DNA of 64,000 nucleotides from Hyphomicrobium_A sp965243865 (GCF_965243865.1 NZ_OZ251603.1:2046001-2110000); one strand, 5' to 3'. Shown: positions 52,934 to 61,958, counted from the stretch's first letter. Translations and numbers: made by a program. The notes: generated by a model not told the origin, from the letters alone.

Positions 52934-53779
52934 CGTGTTAACTGAACTCGCTCGCAAACTAGACGAAGTCGGTTTGTCCCCAGCAGACTCCTGTCCGCGC
53001 GAGCTGTCAGTCCGCGCTTCTCAGAGCTTGTCGCTGAAACTCTCTCTTTTTCGTTTCCTCGGATGAACAGCGTTGCCAAACAGTTAGCAACTTGCCGCCC
53101 ATCTAGGGGCATCGCTTCCGACGAGGTCTCGCACACGCACTGCACGAGATGAATTGGAGGTGTCTCCACTGACCGGAACGGACCGGAAGTTCGATTGGTC
53201 ACCTTGCCGCACCTTTCCGGTGACTCCGGACCGCTCCTGAGCTTCGACGGGGACCGCCTCGGCTGCGGAGAGCGGCAGCCTTCTGATCGCGAGGTGAGGC
53301 GAAAAAAAGGCCGGGACCCCGCGCTCAATTCGCGCTCCGGGTGAAAGCTGGAAACCCACTCTGTGCGGCCACTTAGGCTGCCGCAAAACCGTTGCGATAG
53401 ACTGAAAAGCATTGAAAAAGAGCCGCTTTCGTCAGCGAAGGAAATCTGTCGCAAATCTACGCTCAACTCGCGCCGAGCGAAATTGCTGCACTGCAAATAA
53501 CCCTAAGGACGACAACCGTATGTTGTATACCCGCCACAGTGTTCAATGCCGATACACAGCATGGCAACCGCGCGGATTGGGCCTCGTCGGGGCCACCTAG
53601 CCACCTCCAGCGAGCCCCTCACGACACCGATCTGTGCAACATTGAAAGAAATTGTGATCGCTCGAAAGTAGCCCAGAGCGTCCTTCTACCCGTCCTGAGC
53701 ACCCTTCCGACAGCCGCCTTCGCGCTGTCACAGCGCACCGCCACAAGCGCCCGTCATGCTGCAAGCGCAATCGACACTT
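52934..53779. other. Long region without a convincing gene
   Basis: About 845 bases separate the hydrolase from the next plus-strand gene. The open frames here (for example 52930-53496 on the minus strand) have no hydrophobic core, no ribosome site and no recognisable motif. One structured stretch is notable: on the minus strand a series of hairpins from about 53400 to 53310 ends in seven T residues (53308-53302), suggesting an sRNA or an unmapped transcript end. The rest may be degraded coding sequence or regulatory DNA. Confidence 0.5.
53302..53342 (-). terminator. Possible minus-strand terminator
   Basis: On the minus strand ACCC-GCGC pairing with GCGC-GGGT around a 7-nt loop, or an outer CCGG/CCGG stem, precedes TTTTTTT. 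The stem has an internal loop and is not ideal. There is no annotated minus-strand gene upstream to terminate. Confidence 0.35.
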
Positions 53780-53785
53780 TATAAT
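53780..53785 (+). promoter_or_regulatory. -10 element for the unknown 598-residue protein
   Basis: A perfect TATAAT at 53780-53785 gives a start near 53792 and a leader of about 60 nt to the TTG at 53853. The -35 region (TGCTGC around 53757) is poor, so the promoter may need an activator. Confidence 0.45.
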
Positions 53786-53852
53786 ACAGGTGATTAGATG
53801 GTTAAGGCGCGTGCCCATCGGAGCGCAGCCCTCACCAAGGGACAATAACGCG

Positions 53853-55649
53853 TTGCTTGCCTACCTGCGCCGCCCGGTTTCCGGCCTCGTCATCCTCGCC
53901 CTAGTCGCGGTTCAGACCGCCCCGGCCGCCGCACAACCGCTCTCTAAGGCCGACTATGAAGCCTGCCAGGCGCGCGACGAAACGAGCTTCCGCGCCGCCA
54001 TCCAAGTCATCTCAGTCCGCGCCCTCAAGGCCGGCACGGCCAACGTCGATTACCGCGCCGCGGTCGGCGACGAATGGCGCCGCATCGGCATGGGCGACAT
54101 CATCGATAAGCGGGTCGACCTCGCCGTCGAGGAGGTCCGCAAGGAGACCAGCTGGGCCAACCTGCTTCAGTCGCTCGCCAGCCAGCAGAAGTCCGAAGAG
54201 CTCGCCACTGCGGTCGCCGAACGCGTCTACCGCTCCGATGCGATCAAAGCCGCTCTCGAGCAGCTGGCCGCCGGCGTCGGCCGAGAGATCGGCAAGCAAA
54301 TGGAGCTGGCCAGCCAGGACGTGGCCGAGCCGGCCGTCGCCTGTCTCAAGGCTTTCGTCGGCGCCCGCTACGGCACCACCGCCGCCCGCGCGGTAGCCGG
54401 AGACGCTGGCAAAGGCGTCAGCCTCGATCCGGGTGCCGGCGCCGCCGAAATGAGCCCCAGCGCGGTGCTGCGTGAATCGAGCTCCGGCATAGCCGGCGCC
54501 GCCGTCCTCCTGATGCGCCGGCAGCTCGCCAACATGGCAGCGCGCGTCGGCCAGCGCGTCGTCGGCAGCGTCCTTGCCCGTCTCGTCTCGGTAGTCGCCG
54601 GCGGCGTCGGCCTCGTGCTCATCGCCAAAGACATCTGGGATCTGCGCAACGGCGTGCTGCCCATCATCGCCACTGAGATGAAGTCCAAGGAAAACAAGGA
54701 CAAGGTTCAGGAAGAGCTGGCCAAGACTTTCGCCGAACAAATCTCCGGCCACATTGAAGAGATCGGCGCCGCCACCGCCGATCGCGTCATTGAGATCTGG
54801 CGAGACTTCCGCAGCGCCCACGCTCAGGCCCTGGACCTCGCCGCCCGCAACGCGAAATTCAAAGCCTTCGTCGATGCCCTGCCGCCGTCGGCACTACCGC
54901 GCCTCGACGAGGTCACCGCCCTGACCCTTGCTGCCGAGGGGGAAGCCGGCCTGTTGCGACGGCTCGATGACGGAACGCTCGCCACCGCCGTTAACACGCT
55001 TCCCGCCCCCGCCATGGACATCGCCCGCGAGACACGATCCATCGACGCCGGCCTCGACTGGGCAGCGCTGGCAGGCAACGACCTTCCGCGGGTTGTCGAG
55101 CTGAGCCTCTATCGGCGCACGACGCCCGACCAGCTCAGCCGAGCCAGCCTCCAGCGCCTGCTGTCCCTCGACGATCAACTCGCCATAGTTCGATTGGCAT
55201 CTATCGATCGCGGTGCCCGCGACACGCTCTTCGAGCTCAACAATCCCGACCTGAAAAGGCTGGCCCGCAGCCTAACGGAAGCCGAGCTGTCGAGCCTTTC
55301 CGGCTACCTTACCGGGCTGCAGCAAGCCCCACGTGAGCAGGTGCTGCGCGTAGTAGCCGCCAACCCCGCTGCCATACACGCCCTTTCCTCCGAGCGCGTG
55401 CGTCACGCCATCGTCTCGAGCGTCGATCAATCCGCAGCCGTCGGCATGATGCTCAGCACCGCCGGCAGGTTCGACGCCGCCGCCATCGCCGAGAATGTCC
55501 GTCTGGTTGCAGATGGACGCGTCAGTCCCGTCCTGCTGTGGGAAAAGCACCCCGCCGTCATCGTCGCACTCTTCTTGCTGGGGCTCATCCTTCTGCTTCT
55601 GCTGCGCCGACTGCTGTTTGCCCGTCCGCGTCGCACTGCAGCACAGTAA
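53853..55649 (+). CDS. Exported, C-terminally anchored protein of unknown function (598 aa)
   Basis: I do not recognise this family. The TTG at 53853 (AGGGA 10 nt upstream) gives a neat signal peptide, LRRPVSGLVILALVAVQTAP, cleaved near AAAQ. The longer frame from GTG 53790 has no ribosome site and lies at the predicted transcription start. The mature part is helical and Ala/Arg/Glu-rich, with a hydrophobic stretch near residues 230-260 (SVLARLVSVVAGGVGLVLIA), a charged helix (KSKENKDKVQEELAKTFAEQ), Leu-rich segments that look repetitive (residues about 330-540), and a strong C-terminal span (VIVALFLLGLILLLLLRRLL) followed by Arg residues. So it is probably a periplasmic protein tethered to the inner membrane. 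Confidence 0.8.
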   Translation: MLAYLRRPVSGLVILALVAVQTAPAAAQPLSKADYEACQARDETSFRAAIQVISVRALKAGTANVDYRAAVGDEWRRIGMGDIIDKRVDLAVEEVRKETSWANLLQSLASQQKSEELATAVAERVYRSDAIKAALEQLAAGVGREIGKQMELASQDVAEPAVACLKAFVGARYGTTAARAVAGDAGKGVSLDPGAGAAEMSPSAVLRESSSGIAGAAVLLMRRQLANMAARVGQRVVGSVLARLVSVVAGGVGLVLIAKDIWDLRNGVLPIIATEMKSKENKDKVQEELAKTFAEQISGHIEEIGAATADRVIEIWRDFRSAHAQALDLAARNAKFKAFVDALPPSALPRLDEVTALTLAAEGEAGLLRRLDDGTLATAVNTLPAPAMDIARETRSIDAGLDWAALAGNDLPRVVELSLYRRTTPDQLSRASLQRLLSLDDQLAIVRLASIDRGARDTLFELNNPDLKRLARSLTEAELSSLSGYLTGLQQAPREQVLRVVAANPAAIHALSSERVRHAIVSSVDQSAAVGMMLSTAGRFDAAAIAENVRLVADGRVSPVLLWEKHPAVIVALFLLGLILLLLLRRLLFARPRRTAAQ

Positions 55650-55807
55650 TCGCCCGCTCTCTGCCGCTTTCCATCCCCAGTCTTTTCGGCGCCGCAGTGT
55701 CAGGACGAGTTGCGCCTGCTATAAGCCGTCGGGGCTTCTGACTCGGCACGACCTATGGGCAGTGCGGCCCGGCACACGTGCGCAAGCGTATCTAGGGGGA
55801 CTTCCTT

Positions 55808-55984
55808 ATGGGACTTAAGGCGCCAGGCATTCTGACCTTCATGTTGTCCGTTATCCTGACGGTCACGGTACTGATTATTAAGTTTTTCGGAGCCGAGATT
55901 CCGCTGATTACCGGCAACGAGTTCTGGGCGTTGCTTGCAGCGCAGATCATTCTCGTCTTCGGCTGCATCATGCGCGGACTTTAG
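55808..55984 (+). CDS. Conserved small two-span membrane protein (58 aa)
   Basis: The product (MGLKAPGILTFMLSVILTVT onward) has two hydrophobic segments, residues 7-28 and 41-57, with a short loop containing FGAEIPLITGNEFW. GGGGGA lies 7 nt before the ATG. I recall near-identical tiny proteins throughout Hyphomicrobiales, which supports it as real. No function is known. Confidence 0.8.
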   Translation: MGLKAPGILTFMLSVILTVTVLIIKFFGAEIPLITGNEFWALLAAQIILVFGCIMRGL

Positions 55985-56076
55985 AGTCATTCTCGAAGCA
56001 GCCATTTGTGTGCGCTTCTGTCGCGCGGCACTCAGCGCTCTGGCCTGCCTCCCGGGATGGTCCGATCTTCCGCGCC

Positions 56077-56265
56077 ATGAAATGGAAACTTGATCAATTT
56101 GATTCCTACGCTGACCGCGTGCGTCGTTCATCGCGCGAAATCGTCATCGCGGCGGTGCTCACCGTCGCCGCGTTTGCGTTTCTCATCGCTGCGATGGTTC
56201 GCGGCGGCGTGATCACCGACCCGAAGGTCGGCTCCATCGCCTCCGAGCAAACGGTCATCAAGTAG
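56077..56265 (+). CDS. Small single-span membrane protein (62 aa)
   Basis: MKWKLDQFDSYADRVRRSSR leads into one span (IVIAAVLTVAAFAFLIAAMV) and a polar tail GGVITDPKVGSIASEQTVIK. It would be an inner-membrane protein with a basic cytoplasmic N-terminus. No strong ribosome site is visible; the frame continues upstream to a GTG at 56008. Function unknown. Confidence 0.5.
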   Translation: MKWKLDQFDSYADRVRRSSREIVIAAVLTVAAFAFLIAAMVRGGVITDPKVGSIASEQTVIK

Positions 56266-56306
56266 TCAAAAAACTTGCGAGCGCGCGGCTTCAACCTCGC
56301 GCTTGC

Positions 56307-58157
56307 TCACGACGCTTCGACGCGTACTGCGCGCAAAAGACCGCGCACCGAATTCCCCAGATAGATCACATCCGCGTTGTCGAGATCCGCAGGCGTCAGC
56401 ACAGCTTCGCGTGCACGCCCTTCGGCCAGCAATTCCGCGCGCAACGTTCCCGGCAACAGCCCAGCTTCCAGTTGAGGCGTCAGCAGCACGCCATCGCGCT
56501 CGATGAACAAAGTCGTGAAGCTTCCCTCGGTCAGCTCCCCGCGCTCGTTGGTGTAGATCACCTCGTCGGTGCCGAGGCGCCCCGCGTATTCCTGCCGCTC
56601 ACGATCATAGAGTTCGCGCCGCGTCGTCTTGTGGAACAGGAACAAGTCCGCGCTGTCGACCTGCGACGACGACAGTGCAAAGCGCATCACCGCACTGGCG
56701 TCGGCCGGCGGCAGCTGCGTTGCGGTCACCGTCACTTTGCCATCCTCGGCCAGCAGCAACCGCACCCGCTGGCGCCCGGACTTCCCTTCCACGGCTTGAG
56801 CCAGCGCCTCCCGCACCAGCCCCTCGTCATAGACGAATGCGAAGTAGCGCGCCGACGTCGCTAGCCGCTCGATGTGTCGCTCGAGCAGCGCAAACCCACC
56901 CTCTTGCGCATCGTACAGCAGCGTCTCGATCAGATCGAAGCGCTTCACCGGATCGGTGAGGAACTTCATCTTCAACAGGCACTCTTCGTATTCTTTCGAT
57001 CCTTCGGAATCGAACACCACACCCGAGCCGATGCCCATTTCGCCGTCGCCGTTGCGGAACACGACGGCCGTGCGGATCGCCACGTTGAACAGCGACTGCC
57101 CTTTGGGTGAGATGTAGCCAATCGAGCCGCAATAGACGCCGCGCGGCTCCGTCTCCAGTTGCCGGATCAGCTCCTGCGCCCGGATCTTCGGCGCGCCGAT
57201 CACCGAACCCGGCGGAAAGATCGCCCGCATCAGCTCACCGATGCCGACGCCCTCGTGCAGCCTGGCGCGCACGCCCGACGTCAACTGGTGCAGCGTCTTG
57301 TAAGTCTCGACCGTGAAGAGGTCCGTCACCTCGACGCTGCCGATATCCGAGATGCGCCCGATGTCGTTGCGCATCAGGTCGACGATCATCAGGTTCTCGG
57401 CGCGCTGCTTGATGTCCGCGGCCAGCTCGCGCCGCGCCTCCTCGTCCGCCTCCTCGGTTCCCGCGCGCGGCGCCGTGCCTTTCATTGGCCGCGTAAAAAT
57501 CGTCCGACCGTTTTGCTCGATGAACAGCTCCGGCGAAGCCGACAGCACCGTCATCTCGCCGGTGTCGACGATGCCGCCGTAAGCCACGCGCTGCTTCTGG
57601 CGCAGATCGAGGAAGAACGTCAGCGGCGACCCCGTCAGCTTGAACCGCGACTTGAACGTCAGGTTGAGCTGATAGATGTCGCCCGCGCGGATCTTGTCGA
57701 TCACCTCGTTGAAGCGTTCGACGTACTCGGCCTCGCTCCACGACAGCGACACATCGGTGAAGCGGAACGAGCCCGAGCGCGTGTGTGTCGCCAGCCAGTG
57801 CTCCACCTCGCTGCTCGTCATCTCGATCGGCGCCTTGTAAAGGCCGATCCACAGCAACGGCACGTTGCGCTTTTCTGGCATCAACGGCGCCAGTTTCGGC
57901 TCCATCACATAGCCGAGCTCGAAGGCGAAGAAGCCCGCCGCATAAAGCCCCGAGGCGACGCCGTCCTCGATGCGCCTCATCGCCGCCGGCACGTCCTCGG
58001 GATTCCACGCCGACACAATCTCCACCGGCTCGGAGAACAGCAGCGACGGCGGCCCCGATCCCGAGTTGTTGTCGAGCAGCACGAATGTCTGTGAGAGCGC
58101 CGCTGCATCCTTTTCAGGATGCGCGCGCCCCGGGGGGGTCGGCTTTGGCGAGGTCAT
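56307..58157 (-). CDS. pabB: Fused aminodeoxychorismate synthase component I and aminodeoxychorismate lyase (PabB-PabC)
   Basis: 616 residues joining two steps of p-aminobenzoate synthesis for folate. Residues about 1-385 form a chorismate-binding PabB domain (IRAGDIYQLNLTF, FTRPMKGTAPRAG, LMIVDLMRNDIGRI, PPGSVIGAPKIRA). Residues about 395-616 form a class IV aminotransferase-fold PabC domain (ETLLYDAQEGGFALLERHIE, TNERGELTEGSFTTLFIE). Both look complete. The glutaminase PabA is not here. The start codon overlaps the GT39 stop by 4 nt. Confidence 0.93.
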   Translation of the reverse strand: MTSPKPTPPGRAHPEKDAAALSQTFVLLDNNSGSGPPSLLFSEPVEIVSAWNPEDVPAAMRRIEDGVASGLYAAGFFAFELGYVMEPKLAPLMPEKRNVPLLWIGLYKAPIEMTSSEVEHWLATHTRSGSFRFTDVSLSWSEAEYVERFNEVIDKIRAGDIYQLNLTFKSRFKLTGSPLTFFLDLRQKQRVAYGGIVDTGEMTVLSASPELFIEQNGRTIFTRPMKGTAPRAGTEEADEEARRELAADIKQRAENLMIVDLMRNDIGRISDIGSVEVTDLFTVETYKTLHQLTSGVRARLHEGVGIGELMRAIFPPGSVIGAPKIRAQELIRQLETEPRGVYCGSIGYISPKGQSLFNVAIRTAVVFRNGDGEMGIGSGVVFDSEGSKEYEECLLKMKFLTDPVKRFDLIETLLYDAQEGGFALLERHIERLATSARYFAFVYDEGLVREALAQAVEGKSGRQRVRLLLAEDGKVTVTATQLPPADASAVMRFALSSSQVDSADLFLFHKTTRRELYDRERQEYAGRLGTDEVIYTNERGELTEGSFTTLFIERDGVLLTPQLEAGLLPGTLRAELLAEGRAREAVLTPADLDNADVIYLGNSVRGLLRAVRVEAS

Positions 58158-59644
58158 TCCCCCTTGTATCCTGCGAGCGAGTAGAACGTCACATGCCGCT
58201 CGGCGTTCTTGCCGGCCGGGAGTGTGCGCTCGGCAATCTTTTCAACAGTTGTGAACGATCCCGCCGCCGACCCGGCGCCGCCGTCGGCGCGCACCAACAG
58301 CACCGGAGACGGCGTCGAGGCCGTGAACGGACGCGTCAGCTCGAAGTGATCATGCGGCGCACCCGGCCGCCAGGCAAGAACCGGCGTCGGTTCGTCGCGC
58401 ATGTAATAGAGCAGCTCCGCCGTCAGCGCCCGGTCATCGCTCAGCACCGCAGCGAACGGTTTGCCCGCCGCCGCTGCTTTTGCCAGCTCTGCCCGCGTCG
58501 CCACGGCAATGTCGCGCCAGCCCAGCGTGCGCGCGAACGGATCAGTCTTCAGCGGCAGCTCCAGGCGTCCCGCCGTCGAGGTGCCGAACAGTAGCAACAG
58601 AATGATCACCGCGTGCAACGCGAACGAAGCCTTCAGCCACCCCCACGCGTCATCCCGCACCATCGTCGAAACCACCAGCACGCTAGCAGCCACATAGGCA
58701 GGCGCCGCCCAGTTGGCATGCGCGCGCGAAAGGAACGCCTGGACGATGATCGCGGCAATCAGCGGCGCGGAGAACGCGATCAGATAACGATCCTGATTAG
58801 GCAGGCGCTCGCGACTGGCGCGCCACAGAATGACGAGGAACGTGGCGAACAGGATCGGCCCGAACACGCCGAACTGCGCGCCGAAGAACTCCAGCGCCTT
58901 GTTGGGGTGCAGCATCGAGCCGCCCCAATGGGCGTTGTCGGCCGTATGCGCAAAGGTCGCGAACTTGTGCGAAGCGTTCCAGACGAGATTGGGAACGATC
59001 ATCGCCACGCCGATCCCCAGCGCCACATAGAGCCGCCAGTCGCGCAGGATACCCCGCCGCTCCGGCGTCACCGCCAGATAGACGCCCCCGCACATCAGGA
59101 ACCACGCCATCGCGTATTTCGCGTTGAGGCCCGCGCCGAACGCAACGCCGAGCAGCAGCGCCGGCCAGACCTCCTCGGTCTCCAGCAATCCCCAGAACCC
59201 GACCAGCGCCAGCGCCCAGCACAGCAGCAGTGGAACGTCGGTTGAAATAAGCCCCGCCGACAGCGACACACCCGGCAGCGTGGCAAACGCCAGCGCCGAA
59301 AGCGCGCCGATGCGGGCATCGTAAAGCCGCCGCCCGAGCCAGAACACGGCCAGCGCCGTCGCCGTATGCAAAATTGGCGAGGGCACCCGCACGCATGCTT
59401 CGCCAATACCGCATACGGTTGTCGCGGCACCGATCACCCAGGCGATCAGCGGCGGCTTCGAGAAATAGCCCAGCGCCGGCTCTTCGCTCCACGCCCAGTA
59501 CTGGGCCTCGTCGAAGAACAGATCCGTTCCGTTGAGGTAAAGGGCGACCAGTCTCAATGCGAGCAGCACCATCAGGCCGGTCAGCAGAAGACCGAACCAG
59601 TTGGTTTCGCGGCTGTGGTCGTGGCGCCCCGTGGCGGCTGGCAT
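58154..59644 (-). CDS. ArnT-like glycosyltransferase family 39 protein
   Basis: A 496-residue inner-membrane enzyme with about 10-12 spans. The first periplasmic loop holds the catalytic acidic pair, GTDLFFDEAQYWAWSEEPAL followed by YFSKPPLIAW, diagnostic of the PMT_2/ArnT superfamily, which moves a sugar from a polyprenyl-phosphate donor to lipid A, protein or glycan. AGGG lies 6 nt before the ATG at 59644. Substrate unknown; see the GT2 and LABN genes on the opposite strand. Confidence 0.9.
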   Translation of the reverse strand: MPAATGRHDHSRETNWFGLLLTGLMVLLALRLVALYLNGTDLFFDEAQYWAWSEEPALGYFSKPPLIAWVIGAATTVCGIGEACVRVPSPILHTATALAVFWLGRRLYDARIGALSALAFATLPGVSLSAGLISTDVPLLLCWALALVGFWGLLETEEVWPALLLGVAFGAGLNAKYAMAWFLMCGGVYLAVTPERRGILRDWRLYVALGIGVAMIVPNLVWNASHKFATFAHTADNAHWGGSMLHPNKALEFFGAQFGVFGPILFATFLVILWRASRERLPNQDRYLIAFSAPLIAAIIVQAFLSRAHANWAAPAYVAASVLVVSTMVRDDAWGWLKASFALHAVIILLLLFGTSTAGRLELPLKTDPFARTLGWRDIAVATRAELAKAAAAGKPFAAVLSDDRALTAELLYYMRDEPTPVLAWRPGAPHDHFELTRPFTASTPSPVLLVRADGGAGSAAGSFTTVEKIAERTLPAGKNAERHVTFYSLAGYKGE

Positions 59645-59788
59645 GAAGGGCCCTGACGGCTGCTGGAGGTACAAGTGCAGACGGCAAGGCCGCCGCCCGG
59701 TCATTTACAGGTTTGCGGCTCAGGCGGGAAGAGACCCCGCCCCGCCGCCATGTGGCGAGATCCTTACCCCATGCGGTAGATCAAATAC

Positions 59789-60004
59789 GTGTTCGCAATC
59801 TGTCTCGCGGGGCTGGGTCTTGCGTCCGCCATGCTCTACTGCGACAGCTATTGGCGCTGGCGCGATTGCTTCAATGAAGAAGGCCGGTGCTTTGATCCGG
59901 TTTCTCAGAACGTCTACCTGGAGCAGGCCGGCCTGGCATGGGGTGCCCACGCGGGCCTATTTCTCGCGACCGCCCTGATTCTGTTGCTTTTCCGGCGACA
60001 GTGA
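59789..60004 (+). CDS. Small two-span membrane protein (71 aa)
   Basis: Starts at a GTG and has two hydrophobic segments (residues 1-16 and 48-66) around a polar loop with several aromatic residues and three Cys (YCDSYWRWRDCFNEEGRC). The composition is not random-looking, but no ribosome site stands out. It lies between the GT39 and GT2 genes. No family recognised. Confidence 0.5.
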   Translation: MFAICLAGLGLASAMLYCDSYWRWRDCFNEEGRCFDPVSQNVYLEQAGLAWGAHAGLFLATALILLLFRRQ

Positions 60005-60125
60005 GTGCGCCGAGCCGCAGAATTTACTAGCTTGGTAGACGGGACCGAAGACCGGTATCCTTCCGCACGCCGAAGGGCTAAAAGTGAGGTCGTCGCGGCG
60101 GGTCCTGGTGGGATAGGGGCACTTG

Positions 60126-60938
60126 ATGCGCGTCACCGTTGTCATTCCAGCGCTCAATGAGGCGGGCAACATCGGCCGCCTCATCGAGGAGACGTATGCC
60201 GCCGTGCCGGCCCAGCGCCTCGCCGAGGTAATCGTGGTCGACGATGCCAGCGTCGACGCCACGCCTACCGAAATCAAAGCTCTCATCGCCTCGGGCAGGC
60301 TGCCCGGCCTGCGCTATCTGCGCCACCAGCAGCGCAGCGGGCAGAGCTGCGCTTTGCGCACCGGCGTATTGGCCGCGACAAGCCCGATCATCGCCACCAT
60401 GGACGGCGACGGGCAGAACGACCCCAAGGATATTCCGCGCCTGCTCGAAGCTCTCGCTCTTCCCGGCAACGATGGCCCGGCTCTCGTCAACGGCTGGCGC
60501 AAGGAGCGCAAGGATACCGGCTCCAAGCGTTGGGCCTCGCGCGCTGCCAACAAAATTCGCGACGCCGTGCTGAAGGACAACTGCCCCGACACCGGCTGCG
60601 GCATCAAGGTCTACTGGCGCGAAGTCTTCCTGCGCCTGCCATTCTTCACCAGCATGCACCGCTATATGCCGGCCCTGTTCCAGACCTACGGCTACGAGGT
60701 CGCCTACGTGCCGGTGAACGACCGCCCGCGCCAGGCTGGCGTGTCGAAGTACAATAATCTCAACCGCGCCCTCGTCGGCCTTTACGACCTCGTCGGCGTC
60801 AGCTGGCTGCGCAAGCGCACCAAGGTGCCGCGCGTCTCCGAGCGCCATCCCGAGACCCAAGTGATCTCCGACCTCGCCTCGCGCCTGAAGCCCGTCAACG
60901 ATGACGGCTCGCGCGCCAGCGCCGGCGACAAAAACTGA
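60126..60938 (+). CDS. Polyprenyl-phosphate glycosyltransferase, GT2 (DPM1-like)
   Basis: A 270-residue GT-A fold enzyme expected to make a polyprenyl-phosphate-linked sugar from a nucleotide sugar. VVIPALNEAGNIGRLIEETY, VVDDASVDATP, and the metal motif MDGDGQNDPKDIP are clear, with DTGCGIKVYWREVFLRLP in the acceptor half. Unlike ArnC it has no C-terminal spans, so it is probably peripheral. ATG 60126 follows AGGGG at 6 nt. It is followed 33 nt later by the LABN gene. Confidence 0.92.
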   Translation: MRVTVVIPALNEAGNIGRLIEETYAAVPAQRLAEVIVVDDASVDATPTEIKALIASGRLPGLRYLRHQQRSGQSCALRTGVLAATSPIIATMDGDGQNDPKDIPRLLEALALPGNDGPALVNGWRKERKDTGSKRWASRAANKIRDAVLKDNCPDTGCGIKVYWREVFLRLPFFTSMHRYMPALFQTYGYEVAYVPVNDRPRQAGVSKYNNLNRALVGLYDLVGVSWLRKRTKVPRVSERHPETQVISDLASRLKPVNDDGSRASAGDKN

Positions 60939-60971
60939 TCAGATAAGCGTATCCGTACTGGGGACAACACC

Positions 60972-61346
60972 ATGGATCACCTCCACAGCCTCCTCATGGC
61001 GATCGGCGATTGGTGGCAGACGACAGCGACGAGCGAGAAGGTCTGGCTCGGCATCGGCTTCCTCGCCCAGCTCATGTTCTCGATGCGCTTCATTGTGCAG
61101 TGGATCGCCAGCGAGCGAGCGCGCCGCTCCATCGTGCCCGAGACCTTCTGGTATTTCAGCGTCGTCGGCGGCGCGATGCTGTTCGCCTACGCAATTTACC
61201 GCCTCGACCCCGTCTTCATGCTCGGCCAGGGCATGGGCCTCATCATCTACGCCCGCAACATCTACTTCATCCGCGCGCACAATAAGAGCATCGCCAACGG
61301 CACTGCGACGTCGGCAACCGCGACGGCCAGCCAGGGATCAACCTGA
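60972..61346 (+). CDS. Lipid A biosynthesis N-terminal (LABN) domain membrane protein
   Basis: A 124-residue protein with three spans and the LABN signature: GIGFLAQLMFSMRFIVQWIASERARRS, VPETFWYFSVVGGAMLFAYAIYRLDPVF, GQGMGLIIYARNIYFI. This domain is found beside GT2 enzymes in many Alphaproteobacteria and at the N-terminus of some LpxB-like proteins. It may take part in polyprenyl-linked sugar handling. Confidence 0.9.
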   Translation: MDHLHSLLMAIGDWWQTTATSEKVWLGIGFLAQLMFSMRFIVQWIASERARRSIVPETFWYFSVVGGAMLFAYAIYRLDPVFMLGQGMGLIIYARNIYFIRAHNKSIANGTATSATATASQGST

Positions 61347-61362
61347 CCGAACCGGCGCTGAA

Positions 61363-61842
61363 CTAGCGCGTGCCATCATCATCTTTGGTGCCGGCGTAGG
61401 CTTCCAGCCAACGCACAGTGACAAGGATGAGCGCGGCCAGCACCGTCGCCATCACCGCGAGGATGCCGTAACCGGCACCACAGGCGACACCGACCGCCCC
61501 GGCAAGCCACATCCCAGCGCCTGTCGTCAGACCTTTCACATCGCCCTGCGAGCGGAAAATCGCGCCCGCCGCCAGGAACGCCACGCCCGCGGTCACCGCT
61601 TCGATGATGCGGATAGGATCGCTGCTCGGCCTCCCGGCCTCCTGCAGGACGTCCGCGTGCAGCTCCATCGTTATGACAGTGAACACCGCGGCAGCCAGCG
61701 CGGTCAGCATGTGCGTGCGCAGCCCTGCGGGCCGATCGAGCTGCTCGCGCTCAAAGCCGATCGCGCCTCCCAGCGCCACGGCCAGCAGCAGACGTCCTAA
61801 AATCACAATCTCTGAGAGGTCTGTGGTTTGAGGATCGAACAT
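61363..61842 (-). CDS. MgtC/SapB family membrane protein
   Basis: A 159-residue protein with four to five spans and the family motif ALGGAIGFEREQLDRPAGLRTHML, then AGVAFLAAGAIFRSQGDVKGLTTGAGMWLAGAVG. MgtC proteins act in adaptation to low Mg2+ and in pathogens inhibit the F-type ATPase. The start MFDPQTTDLSE is preferred to a GTG at 61884. The gene is convergent with the LABN gene, 16 nt apart. Confidence 0.88.
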   Translation of the reverse strand: MFDPQTTDLSEIVILGRLLLAVALGGAIGFEREQLDRPAGLRTHMLTALAAAVFTVITMELHADVLQEAGRPSSDPIRIIEAVTAGVAFLAAGAIFRSQGDVKGLTTGAGMWLAGAVGVACGAGYGILAVMATVLAALILVTVRWLEAYAGTKDDDGTR

Positions 61843-61958
61843 GCGTGCTCGCTTGAAAACCGCTTCAAAAGCGCCCATTTCCACTGGCGAGACAGCCAGC
61901 GGACACGCACGAAACGTCGCGCCTGGGCATAAGGTTGCCGAGCCCCTCGACGTTGGGC

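Noticed and set aside
52930..53496. 188-codon minus-strand frame beyond the hydrolase
   Set aside because: Ser/Arg-rich, no domain, no ribosome site, and it runs across the T-run at 53302-53308 that looks like a transcript end.
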